Shown piece after piece: positions 1 to 7,252 of a stretch of 64,000 nucleotides of DNA. Every line of letters starts with the position of its first letter. The stretch's first letter is position 1. A program made the translations under genes and the position numbers. The notes under the pieces were generated by a model. That model was not told the origin of the DNA, ran no database searches, and worked only from the letters and a program-made list of their open reading frames with translations. Origin of the DNA: an uncultured SAR86 cluster bacterium (lineage in GTDB: Bacteria; Pseudomonadota; Gammaproteobacteria; Magnimaribacterales; AG-339-G14); the NCBI GenBank assembly GCA_902540995.1, contig CACBOY010000002.1:1-64000 (forward strand), in the 5' to 3' direction.

Positions 1-2
1 AT

Positions 3-1295
3 TTAGATTATGAAATTTCTGGTTCCGATTTAGTTGATACTCCAATAACGCAGAGACTTGAGTCTCTTGGAGCTGAGATTTTTTATGCCCATGATGCCTC
101 AAATGTAGCAGAAAAGGATTTGGTTGTTATTTCGTCGGCTATTTCACATGAGAATTTGGAAGTATCTGAGGCTGAAAAATTAAAAATTCCAGTTATCAAA
201 AGAGCTGAAATGCTGGCAAATTTAATGATGCTTAAAGAAAGTGTTGCAATAGCAGGCAGTCATGGCAAAACCACTATAACTTGTATTCTTGCTCATATTT
301 TTAGCATTAATGAACTTGATCCTACATACATCATTGGCGGGAAGGTAGAATCTTTTGCATCAAATGCAAAGCTTGGCAAAGGCAAACATATTTTTACCGA
401 AGCTGACGAAAGTGACGGCTCATTTTTATTATTAAGACCCCATAAAGCAGTAATTGCGAATATTGATAACGATCATTTGGAGGCTTATGACAACAGTCTT
501 GAAAAATTAAAACAATCCTTTAAGGACTTTTGTCTGAAAACTCCCTTTCAAGGTCGAATATTTGCCAATGGTGATTCTCCTGAAGTAGTAGAAGTCATTG
601 AAAATCTTCCTCGTAATGTATCTTTGTTTGGTTTTTCTGCAAACAACGATTTTCAAATATTAAATTTCATGCAAGACAAAGATGGTTCTAATTTTGTTTT
701 ATTTGATAAAGAAAAAAACAATAAAATGAGCTTTAAGACAAATATGCTGGGAAAGCATAATATTTTAAATTCAGCAGCAGCTATCACTGTAGCTCTCGAT
801 GAAGGAATATCTTATGAAGGAATAAAGCAGGCTTTAGAAAAATTCATTGTTATTGAAAGAAGGTTTCAACTCATATCAGAAAAAGTCTTTGAAAAAGATA
901 TAATTCTTATCGATGATTATGGACATCATCCAGAAGAGTTAAGCGTTTCAATTAATACAGTCAAAGAAGTTTGGCCCAATAGAAAACTATTGGTAGTTTT
1001 TCAGCCCCACAGGTATTCCCGTACAAAAGCTTTGTTTGACGATTTTGTAAGGCTTTTGTCTTCTTGCGAAAACTTAATTCTTTTAGAGATCTATCCAGCA
1101 AGTGAAAAACCGATTCCAAACTATGAAAGTGATGACCTTATTAGAGAGATACATAAGTTAAATCCATCGGCAAAATTGGTAAGAGGCATAGAGGAGGCAT
1201 ATGATGCAATGAAAGAAATTGCTGAGGATAATTTCATTTTTCTAACGCAAGGAGCTGGAAATACTTCATTGCTAGCAAAAAAATTTAAAAATTAA
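3..1295 (+). CDS. murC: UDP-N-acetylmuramate--L-alanine ligase, 5'-truncated by window edge
   Basis: MurC adds L-alanine to UDP-MurNAc with ATP, the first peptide step of cytoplasmic peptidoglycan precursor synthesis. The reading frame is open from base 3, well before the TTG used by the ORF track. The upstream residues (LDYEISGSDL..., then LGAEIF) are the usual end of the MurC N-terminal nucleotide-binding fold, so the true start is outside the window. Visible signatures are the Mur ligase P-loop GSHGKTT, the EADESDGSF segment, the IDNDHLEAY segment and a C-terminal domain with DDYGHHPEE and FQPHRYSRT. It overlaps ddl by one base (TAATG). The family is about 460-490 residues, so only some 40 N-terminal residues are missing. 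Identity is secure. Confidence 0.96.
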   Translation, partial: LDYEISGSDLVDTPITQRLESLGAEIFYAHDASNVAEKDLVVISSAISHENLEVSEAEKLKIPVIKRAEMLANLMMLKESVAIAGSHGKTTITCILAHIFSINELDPTYIIGGKVESFASNAKLGKGKHIFTEADESDGSFLLLRPHKAVIANIDNDHLEAYDNSLEKLKQSFKDFCLKTPFQGRIFANGDSPEVVEVIENLPRNVSLFGFSANNDFQILNFMQDKDGSNFVLFDKEKNNKMSFKTNMLGKHNILNSAAAITVALDEGISYEGIKQALEKFIVIERRFQLISEKVFEKDIILIDDYGHHPEELSVSINTVKEVWPNRKLLVVFQPHRYSRTKALFDDFVRLLSSCENLILLEIYPASEKPIPNYESDDLIREIHKLNPSAKLVRGIEEAYDAMKEIAEDNFIFLTQGAGNTSLLAKKFKN

Positions 1296-2212
1296 TGAAG
1301 ATAGAAAATCTAAGCATTGGTATTGTCTGTGGAGGCTTTTCAAATGAAAGAGAAATTTCTTTGAGAGGAGCTCAGTCAATTCATCAAACCTTGATTGCGA
1401 AAAACATAAATTCCAGACTTATTGATATCAGAGATAAAAACGAAATGCATGACAAAAAAATGTATGACGGTATTGATTTTGCTCTTGTAATGATTCATGG
1501 AAAAGGTGGAGAAGATGGAGAAGTCCAAGAGTTTTTATCGTCATTGAATATTAAATTTTCAGGAAGTGACATTACAGGCCTGAAAAATTCGTATGATAAA
1601 ATACTGACAAAACAAATTTGGAGTGAAAACAAAATAAATACTCCCCAATATGTGTCGGACATTTTTGACTGGTCTGATCTTCCTGACTTTTTAAAAAAAG
1701 CTTCAAAGTTGGTTATAAAACCAAGCAAGGAAGGTTCAAGTCTTGGAGTATCTATTATAAAAAATAATTCTGAAAATTTTTCAAAGGCCATTAAACATGC
1801 AAAAAAGTTTGAAGGCACTCCAATTATTGAAGAATTTATTCCTGGAAGAGAGCTTACTATCTCGGTTTTGGGAAATTTAATATGTGATCCAATAGAAATT
1901 GAAGCTCAAGAAGAGTTTTATAATTTTGAAGCAAAATATAATAGAACTGATACATCTTATAGCTTTCCTATTTTTGCTGAAGACAAACTAGCTAAGCTTA
2001 AAAAGCTTTCAAAGAATGCTTTTGATCTTTTAGGGTGTGATAAATGGGGGAGAGTAGATTTAATTGAATACGAAGATAAATTCTACTTCATTGAGGTGAA
2101 TACCGTTCCAGGAATGACAGAGACCAGTTTAGTGCCAAAATCAGCAGAAAAAGAAGGTTTAAATTTTTTTGAACTCATAAAAAAAATAATAATAGACTCT
2201 ATTGATAATTGA
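1295..2212 (+). CDS. ddl: D-alanine--D-alanine ligase
   Basis: This ATP-grasp enzyme joins two D-alanines for the end of the peptidoglycan stem peptide. The N-terminal VCGGFSNEREISLRG is the Ddl signature. The centre has the ATP-grasp lysine region (VIKPSKEGSSLGVS), and the C-terminus has WGRVDLIEY and FIEVNTVPGMTETS, which hold metal-binding acidic and Asn residues. The length of 305 aa is normal. The ATG overlaps the murC stop, indicating translational coupling. alr, encoding the enzyme that makes its D-Ala substrate, lies about 2.8 kb downstream. In most gammaproteobacteria ftsQ-ftsA-ftsZ would follow; here a 72-base spacer and ribosomal genes follow instead. Confidence 0.96.
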   Translation: MKIENLSIGIVCGGFSNEREISLRGAQSIHQTLIAKNINSRLIDIRDKNEMHDKKMYDGIDFALVMIHGKGGEDGEVQEFLSSLNIKFSGSDITGLKNSYDKILTKQIWSENKINTPQYVSDIFDWSDLPDFLKKASKLVIKPSKEGSSLGVSIIKNNSENFSKAIKHAKKFEGTPIIEEFIPGRELTISVLGNLICDPIEIEAQEEFYNFEAKYNRTDTSYSFPIFAEDKLAKLKKLSKNAFDLLGCDKWGRVDLIEYEDKFYFIEVNTVPGMTETSLVPKSAEKEGLNFFELIKKIIIDSIDN

Positions 2213-2243
2213 GTTCTTTTGACTTAGACTTCGCATGTTTTCT

Positions 2244-2266
2244 TGAGTCTTACCTTTAAAGACTCA
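2244..2266 (+). promoter_or_regulatory. Hairpin in the rpsF leader
   Basis: TGAGTCTT and AAGACTCA form a perfect 8-bp stem with a 7-base loop (ACCTTTA), eight bases before the Shine-Dalgarno of rpsF. The position suits a leader regulatory structure such as the S6:S18 binding site known before rpsF in many bacteria. However, the loop does not show the CCG-containing motif expected of that element. It could equally be a weak terminator for murC-ddl, although no T-run follows. The stem is seen; its function is inferred. Confidence 0.4.
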
Positions 2267-2273
2267 TACCCAT

Positions 2274-2280
2274 AAGGAGG
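2274..2280 (+). promoter_or_regulatory. Strong Shine-Dalgarno that fixes the TTG start of rpsF
   Basis: AAGGAGG lies four bases before TTG at 2285. No ATG is available, and the peptide from TTG ([10 protein letters not shown]) matches the usual S6 N-terminus, so this site decides the non-ATG start. It is one of the strongest ribosome binding sites in the window. Confidence 0.7.
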
Positions 2281-2284
2281 CAAA

Positions 2285-2842
2285 TTGAATCATTACGAAA
2301 TTATTTATATTTTTAACCCTGATGAAAAAGAGCTGGGTAAATCTCTTTTCGATAAAATATTAGAAACAACCAAATCCATTAAAGGTCAGATACATAGATC
2401 TGAAGAAATTGGCTCAAGAAGATTGGCATACCCAATAAAAGATTTCTATCGAGGCGAGTACTTTTTAATCAACTTAGAGTGTAATTCCTCTGAGCTAGCA
2501 TCAATAACCGACCTTTTTAAATTTAATGAAAATATTTTAAGGACATCCGTTTTAAAGAAAAAACAAGCTGAAATTGGCAAATCAGCTCTTATGGAACAAA
2601 CCAAAGACTCTTCATATGAAAAAGATTCAAAAGACGAAGGCCTTGTAAAAAAAGTTTCAAATGAAGCAAAAGAAGTTTTATCAAAAGCAGAAGAAGTAGT
2701 TGAAGACGCCATTGAAGAAGTCAAAGAAGCTGCTGAAAAAGTCGAAGAGGTTGTTGAAGAAGTAGTTGAAGAGGCAAAAGAAAAAGCAAAAGGAGTTTTT
2801 GCGAAAGTTAAGAATGTTTTTAAATCAGATAAGAAAAAGTAA
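2285..2842 (+). CDS. rpsF: 30S ribosomal protein S6 with a long charged C-terminal extension
   Basis: S6 binds S18 on the 30S platform. Residues 1 to about 100 are the normal S6 fold ([12 protein letters not shown], then RRLAYPI and FLINLEC). The remaining 85 or so residues are a lysine/glutamate/alanine/valine-rich tail with heptad-like repeats such as [11 protein letters not shown] and [10 protein letters not shown], predicting a long charged helix or coiled coil, and ending in a basic stretch (FKSDKKK). At 185 aa it is well above the usual 95-135. The start is TTG behind AAGGAGG. It opens an rpsF-rpsR-rplI operon in normal order; priB is not present between rpsF and rpsR. The tail function is unknown. 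Confidence 0.95.
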   Translation: MNHYEIIYIFNPDEKELGKSLFDKILETTKSIKGQIHRSEEIGSRRLAYPIKDFYRGEYFLINLECNSSELASITDLFKFNENILRTSVLKKKQAEIGKSALMEQTKDSSYEKDSKDEGLVKKVSNEAKEVLSKAEEVVEDAIEEVKEAAEKVEEVVEEVVEEAKEKAKGVFAKVKNVFKSDKKK

Positions 2843-2847
2843 GATTT

Positions 2848-3111
2848 ATGAGAAGACAAAAAGATAACAAAAGAAGAAATCAGAATCAGGATAACTTTCT
2901 AAAGCCTAAAAGAGCTTGTCAATTTACTGCAGCAGGCGTTGAAGAAATTGATTATAAAGATGTTGAGCTTTTAAAAAAATTCATAACAGAAACAGGAAAG
3001 ATTATTCCAGCACGTATGACCGGTACAAGTGCAAAGTATCAACGCCAACTTACTAGAGCCATAAAAAGAGCAAGGCTTTTGGCATTATTACCTTTTACAG
3101 ATAGTCATTAA
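2848..3111 (+). CDS. rpsR: 30S ribosomal protein S18
   Basis: S18 is the obligate partner of S6 on the 30S platform. The 87-aa protein contains the family core [19 protein letters not shown], followed by [16 protein letters not shown] and the basic [14 protein letters not shown] end. The N-terminus ([14 protein letters not shown]) is more basic and slightly longer than in E. coli S18 (75 aa). It sits five bases after rpsF and four bases before rplI, as in the standard operon. Confidence 0.97.
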   Translation: MRRQKDNKRRNQNQDNFLKPKRACQFTAAGVEEIDYKDVELLKKFITETGKIIPARMTGTSAKYQRQLTRAIKRARLLALLPFTDSH

Positions 3112-3115
3112 AAGC

Positions 3116-3568
3116 ATGAAGTTAATTCTACAAGAAAGCATTACTGGATTAGGTAATCCTGGAGACTTGGTCCAAGTTAAATCAGGTTATGGTAGAAATT
3201 ATCTTTTACCTTCAGGCAAAGCGATTATTGCCAATGAAGAAAATATGAAGGTTTATGAAGCAAAACAAGAAGAATTGAAACTTCAGGAAGAAAAAAGGCT
3301 AGAAAGTGCAAAAGAGATTTTTGAAAAAATAAATGAAATTTCCGTCTCCCAAAATGTAGCGATTTCCGAGGAAGGCACAATGTATGGCTCAGTAGGAACG
3401 AAAGAGATTTCAGAACTTTTAGAAGCAAATGATTTCCAAATTGAAAGAAGTGCGGTCAGACTCCCTGAGGGTTCGCTCAAAGAACTCGGAAATTATGTGA
3501 TTGATATCGAATTGCATCCTGAAGTTATAGCTAAAATTAATCTCGAACTAAAACCCGAAGAATCTTAA
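3116..3568 (+). CDS. rplI: 50S ribosomal protein L9
   Basis: L9 binds 23S rRNA near the L1 stalk and helps maintain translational fidelity. The N-terminal signature MKLILQESITGLGNPGDLVQVKSGYGRNYLLPSG is almost canonical; it is followed by the long connecting helix rich in K and E and a C-terminal domain containing SEEGTMYGSVGTKEI. At 150 aa its length is typical. It is the last gene of the rpsF-rpsR-rplI operon and is 48 bases ahead of dnaB, an order conserved in many proteobacteria. Confidence 0.97.
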   Translation: MKLILQESITGLGNPGDLVQVKSGYGRNYLLPSGKAIIANEENMKVYEAKQEELKLQEEKRLESAKEIFEKINEISVSQNVAISEEGTMYGSVGTKEISELLEANDFQIERSAVRLPEGSLKELGNYVIDIELHPEVIAKINLELKPEES

Positions 3569-3616
3569 AATCTAATTGTCTTCATTCTTCAGTAGTGGGA
3601 GAATATCAGCCCTGCT

Positions 3617-4996
3617 ATGAGAAAAGGAAACGACTTACCATCATCTATTGAAGCCGAAAAAGCTGTTCTTGGAAGCATTATTTTAGAACCAACGCTTTGG
3701 GATTCATTGTCTGTAGAAGTTGATGAAAGTGATTTTATTGCCAATGAACATAAGTTAATTTATCGAGGCATCAAAAAACTGATTGATCTTGGATCGGAGA
3801 TTGACACCGTTACTTTGATTGAATCTCTTTCAAACGATAGCGATCTTTCATCTCTTTCTAATTTTGATCGAGTGAGTTATGTAAAAAATTTGGTATCTGA
3901 AACACCAGGCACAGCTAACTTTGTTAATTATACAAACATCATTAAACAGTCTTCTTCGCTTAGGAAATTAATATCAACTGCAGCTGATATCTCTTCTTTG
4001 GCAAAGGAAGCAGATACTTTTGAAAGCGAAAGCGCTCTAAGCGAGGCTGAAGATAAATTAATAAAACTCAGAGACTCAATTCAGAGAAGTTCTGGTCCAA
4101 TGTTAGCTAAAGATTTGATAAAACCGGTTTACGACAAGATAGATGAGACCATAAGATCTGATGGAGATTTGGTAGGGATAAGCACAGGCTTTAGAGATTT
4201 AGATAAGCTCACAATGGGCTTACAACAAGGAGATTTATTCATTATTGCAGGTCGACCCAGTATGGGAAAGACTGCTTTTGCTCTCAGCATTGCAGGACAA
4301 TTGGTAAATGATGGCATACCATCAGTCCTTTTTAGTTTGGAAATGTCGGCAAGATCAATTATGTACAGGTTGATATCCCTGCTAGGAAAAATAGAATTAA
4401 AAAAACTATTCGAAGCAAAAAATCTTTCTGATAATGATTTTAATGAGATAGAGAACTCTCTTTCTTTACTTAGTAGATCCAAATTTTTTATTGATGATAC
4501 ATCTTCATTATCTCCATCAGAAATTCTCTCTCGATCAAGAAAGCTTAAAAGAGAAAATCCCGATTTAGGTCTGATCATCATCGATTACATGCAGTTGATG
4601 AATGCTGATAATAAAAACGATAATCGTGTTTCAGAAATGAGTGAAATTTCAAGATCTTTAAAAGCTCTGGCAAAAGAAATTGATGTCCCGGTAATAGCTT
4701 TATCTCAATTGAATAGAGCACCTGAAACAAGGACAGGAAAAAGACCTGTTCTTGCTGACCTAAAGGATTCTGGAGCGATTGAGCAAGATGCTGATATTGT
4801 GACTTTTGTTTTTCGTGCAGAAAAATACGAACAAGATCTTGAAAATAAAGGGCTTGCAATAATTGATGTAGCAAAACATAGAAATGGGCCTACAGGTTCA
4901 GTGAAATTGCATTTTTCAGATAAATATACAAAGTTCCAAGATCTTGCCCCAGACGATCCAGCTCTAAGAAATCCAGATTTTTCAGAAGAAGATTGA
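3617..4996 (+). CDS. dnaB: Replicative DNA helicase DnaB
   Basis: DnaB is the hexameric helicase that unwinds DNA at the replication fork and contacts primase. The N-terminal domain begins with LPSSIEAEKAVLGSI. The RecA-like motor carries Walker A GRPSMGKTAF around residues 212-221, a Walker B-like LGLIIIDYMQLM, a downstream ALSQLNRAPE element, and KDSGAIEQDAD near the C-terminus. The 459-aa length is normal and no intein is present. It lies between rplI and alr, the same order as in Pseudomonas and relatives. Confidence 0.97.
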   Translation: MRKGNDLPSSIEAEKAVLGSIILEPTLWDSLSVEVDESDFIANEHKLIYRGIKKLIDLGSEIDTVTLIESLSNDSDLSSLSNFDRVSYVKNLVSETPGTANFVNYTNIIKQSSSLRKLISTAADISSLAKEADTFESESALSEAEDKLIKLRDSIQRSSGPMLAKDLIKPVYDKIDETIRSDGDLVGISTGFRDLDKLTMGLQQGDLFIIAGRPSMGKTAFALSIAGQLVNDGIPSVLFSLEMSARSIMYRLISLLGKIELKKLFEAKNLSDNDFNEIENSLSLLSRSKFFIDDTSSLSPSEILSRSRKLKRENPDLGLIIIDYMQLMNADNKNDNRVSEMSEISRSLKALAKEIDVPVIALSQLNRAPETRTGKRPVLADLKDSGAIEQDADIVTFVFRAEKYEQDLENKGLAIIDVAKHRNGPTGSVKLHFSDKYTKFQDLAPDDPALRNPDFSEED

Positions 4997-4997
4997 A

Positions 4998-6065
4998 TTG
5001 AATCGTCCGACATTTGTAGAGATCGATCTAAAGGCTTTGGACTTTAATCTTAAAAGTCTTAAGAGCTCTGTACACTCTGCTAAATTTTTTCCAGTCGTAA
5101 AAGCTGATGCATATGGCCACGGCATAGATAAAATTACGAAACACATCCAAAGTAAAGTTGATGGATTTTGTGTTGCAACGTCTGAAGAGGCCATAAATCT
5201 TCGTTCAAAATCAAAAAAACCTATTTTAGATTTGGAAGGGCCTTACGATTTAGCCGATATGAAGGCTCTTCTCAAAAACGATATAGAGTTTGTTATCCAC
5301 TCTAGCAGGCAGCTTAATTTTTTAAAGCAAATTAAGAAATTCAAAGAAAGTCATCAGATATGGCTTAAATTTGACTCAGGAATGAATAGACTCGGCTTTT
5401 CAATTGAAGATTCTTCAATAATTTTTGAAGAAGTTTCAAAAAAAACAAACCAAATAGTTTTAATGAGTCATTTTTATTCTTTTAAAGGTAATGCAATACA
5501 ACTAAAGAAATTTAAGGATCTTGAGAAAAGATGCTCATCTGATGAAATTTCTGTAAAGAAAAGCCTATGCAATTCCGGTGGCATGATTAATTATCCTGCT
5601 TCGCAGAAAGATATTGTAAGACCTGGGATAAGCATGTTTGGCAGTAGATCAAACTTAAAAGATAAAAACATTAAGCTTGAATCTGTAATGACTTTGAAAT
5701 CAAAGTTCATTTCTTTAAAAGAAATTGAAAAAGGAGAAAAGGTTGGTTACGAAGGGACTTGGCAGGCCAAAAAGCGAACTAAAATAGGTATTTTGCCAGT
5801 AGGGTATGGTGATGGGTATCCAATAAACTTGAGCAATTGCGGGAAAGTATTGATTAAAGGAAAATTAGCGCCGGTAATCGGTAAAGTCTCAATGGATATG
5901 GTTGCAATTGATTTATCAAATATAAGTAAAATTAGTTATAAGGATGAAGTTATTTTATGGGGTAAAGGCCATGAAGTAGACACAGTGGCTAAATATGCTA
6001 ATAATAGTTCTTATACGTTAATGACTGGAATAACAAATCGCGTAAAAAAGGTATATAAGTTATGA
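4998..6065 (+). CDS. alr: Alanine racemase
   Basis: This PLP enzyme interconverts L- and D-alanine to supply Ddl. The N-terminal barrel has the PLP-lysine motif VVKADAYGHG. Further landmarks are KFDSGMNRLGF, SLCNSGG, RPGISMFG and a C-terminal domain with VSMDMVAIDLS, while GYGDGYP supplies active-site residues. The 355-aa length is typical. The start is TTG at 4998, one base after the dnaB stop; the peptide MNRPTFVEIDLKALDFNL fits the family start. Its stop overlaps the following ferritin-like gene by 4 bases (ATGA). Confidence 0.95.
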   Translation: MNRPTFVEIDLKALDFNLKSLKSSVHSAKFFPVVKADAYGHGIDKITKHIQSKVDGFCVATSEEAINLRSKSKKPILDLEGPYDLADMKALLKNDIEFVIHSSRQLNFLKQIKKFKESHQIWLKFDSGMNRLGFSIEDSSIIFEEVSKKTNQIVLMSHFYSFKGNAIQLKKFKDLEKRCSSDEISVKKSLCNSGGMINYPASQKDIVRPGISMFGSRSNLKDKNIKLESVMTLKSKFISLKEIEKGEKVGYEGTWQAKKRTKIGILPVGYGDGYPINLSNCGKVLIKGKLAPVIGKVSMDMVAIDLSNISKISYKDEVILWGKGHEVDTVAKYANNSSYTLMTGITNRVKKVYKL

Positions 6066-7174
6066 AAATTAAAGTTTTAAAAGAAACCCCAAGAAACATA
6101 AAAGAGTTTCCTGTTGAAAACGAATACAACCTTTCTAAGGAAGAAGTCACTGATATAGCTGAGATTTTTAGTACTCCCTTAACAGGTTCTTACAATTGGG
6201 ACTATACGGTTCAAGATAATAGAATCAAAAGACTTTACGAACTTGGAAAAGATCTCAATTGGAATGCAGAAAAAGACATCGATTGGGACAGACCTTTACC
6301 TGAAAGAGGAGATACACCTCCTCCTATATTTTGGGACGATTACGAACCTTATCAAAAGCTCTCCACAGAAGATAAATTCACTTTCATGAGTCATAGAGGA
6401 GCTTGGTCTTTAAGCCAATTTTTGCATGGCGAACAAGGTGCTTTGTTAGTAGCATCGCAACTCGTATCTTGTGCTCCAACTTTCAATGCAAAGCTTTATG
6501 CTGCATCTCAAACCTTTGATGAAGCAAGACATGTTGAAGCATTTAATAAATACATCCAATCTAGAGTTGGAATTATGTATCCTGTAGGAACAGGTCTGAA
6601 GTCTTTACTTGATAAAATTTTGACTGACCCTAGATGGGACCTCAAATTCATCGGGATGCAAATAATCATAGAAGGGCTTGCTCTTGCTGCTTTTAATCTT
6701 GCGAGACAAGGTACTTTTGATCCTGTTTTTAAAGATATGCTTTACTTAATTATTAGGGATGAGGCAAGACACGTGACGTTTGGTGTAAATTATTTAGAGG
6801 AGTTTGTAAAAACCCTTTCTGATGAAGAAAGAGAGGAAAGAGCTCAATTTGCTTATGAGGCTTGTGTTGTGATGAGAGGTAGATTGATGTCTTCAGAAGT
6901 ATATGAACATTTTGGATGGGATGTGGAAGATGCCATTGCTTTTCAAAGTAAGTCCGATGTTACCAACAACTTCCAACACTTGTTGTTTACAAGAGTCGTA
7001 CCTAACTTAGCAAGAATTGGCTTATTAACTGATAAAGTCAAACCTTTGTATGACGAACTGGGTGTTTTGGATTATCAAGACTGGCCAACGGATGGAGAAA
7101 TTGATTGGGCGTCTCTTTCAAGGCCGCTGGATCAATCGGAAGAAGTAGAAGAAGGTCAGTTTATATCCATCTAA
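6062..7174 (+). CDS. Ferritin-like diiron-carboxylate protein of unknown substrate
   Basis: The protein (370 aa) shows a complete four-helix diiron site: E124 in FLHGEQGALL, the ExxH pair E154/H157 in DEARHVEAF, E204 in IIIEGLALAAFN, and a second ExxH pair E234/H237 in DEARHVTFG. This arrangement is that of ferritin-like oxidases and oxygenases (relatives of ribonucleotide reductase R2, AurF-type N-oxygenases and acyl desaturases), not of storage ferritin, which is shorter. There is no signal peptide. It starts inside the alr stop (ATGA overlap), so it is co-expressed with dnaB-alr, and it sits just before pyrG. The family fold is clear; the substrate is not, and I do not assign one. Confidence 0.8.
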   Translation: MKIKVLKETPRNIKEFPVENEYNLSKEEVTDIAEIFSTPLTGSYNWDYTVQDNRIKRLYELGKDLNWNAEKDIDWDRPLPERGDTPPPIFWDDYEPYQKLSTEDKFTFMSHRGAWSLSQFLHGEQGALLVASQLVSCAPTFNAKLYAASQTFDEARHVEAFNKYIQSRVGIMYPVGTGLKSLLDKILTDPRWDLKFIGMQIIIEGLALAAFNLARQGTFDPVFKDMLYLIIRDEARHVTFGVNYLEEFVKTLSDEEREERAQFAYEACVVMRGRLMSSEVYEHFGWDVEDAIAFQSKSDVTNNFQHLLFTRVVPNLARIGLLTDKVKPLYDELGVLDYQDWPTDGEIDWASLSRPLDQSEEVEEGQFISI

Positions 7175-7215
7175 TTTATCTCTGATAAAGTTTTCTAAAT
7201 AGCTTTAGACTATTC

Positions 7216-7224
7216 TGATATACT
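7216..7224 (+). promoter_or_regulatory. Candidate extended -10 promoter of pyrG
   Basis: TGATATACT matches an extended -10 element (TGnTATAmT). No good -35 is found 16-18 bases upstream. Transcription would begin near 7231, only about 10 bases before the first ATG of pyrG, giving a very short leader that begins with the hairpin at 7231-7252. Confidence 0.45.
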
Positions 7225-7230
7225 AGTGAA

Positions 7231-7252
7231 CCATCTTGTATGAAAAAGATGG
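7231..7252 (+). promoter_or_regulatory. Hairpin enclosing the pyrG start codon
   Basis: CCATCTT (7231-7237) and AAGATGG (7246-7252) form a perfect 7-bp stem. The first in-frame ATG (7240) lies in the 8-base loop, and the second (7249) lies within the 3' arm. No Shine-Dalgarno is visible. The structure could tune start choice or translation of pyrG; this is inference from the base pairing only. Confidence 0.4.

Noticed and set aside
2244-2266. Firm annotation of an S6:S18 ribosomal leader
   Set aside because: The loop ACCTTTA lacks the CCG motif that defines the element, so only a hairpin is reported.
2641-2820. Tandem repeat or CRISPR-like array in rpsF
   Set aside because: The near-repeats follow codon periodicity of a K/E/A/V-rich helix; there are no spacers or identical repeat units.
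2446-2859. 137-aa minus-strand ORF opposite rpsF, rich in Ser/Thr/Phe
   Set aside because: It is the antisense shadow of the K/E/A-rich S6 tail; no ribosome binding site or family likeness.
4129-5013. Three minus-strand ORFs opposite dnaB
   Set aside because: They mirror the conserved DnaB coding frame, with no independent start signal or recognisable domain.
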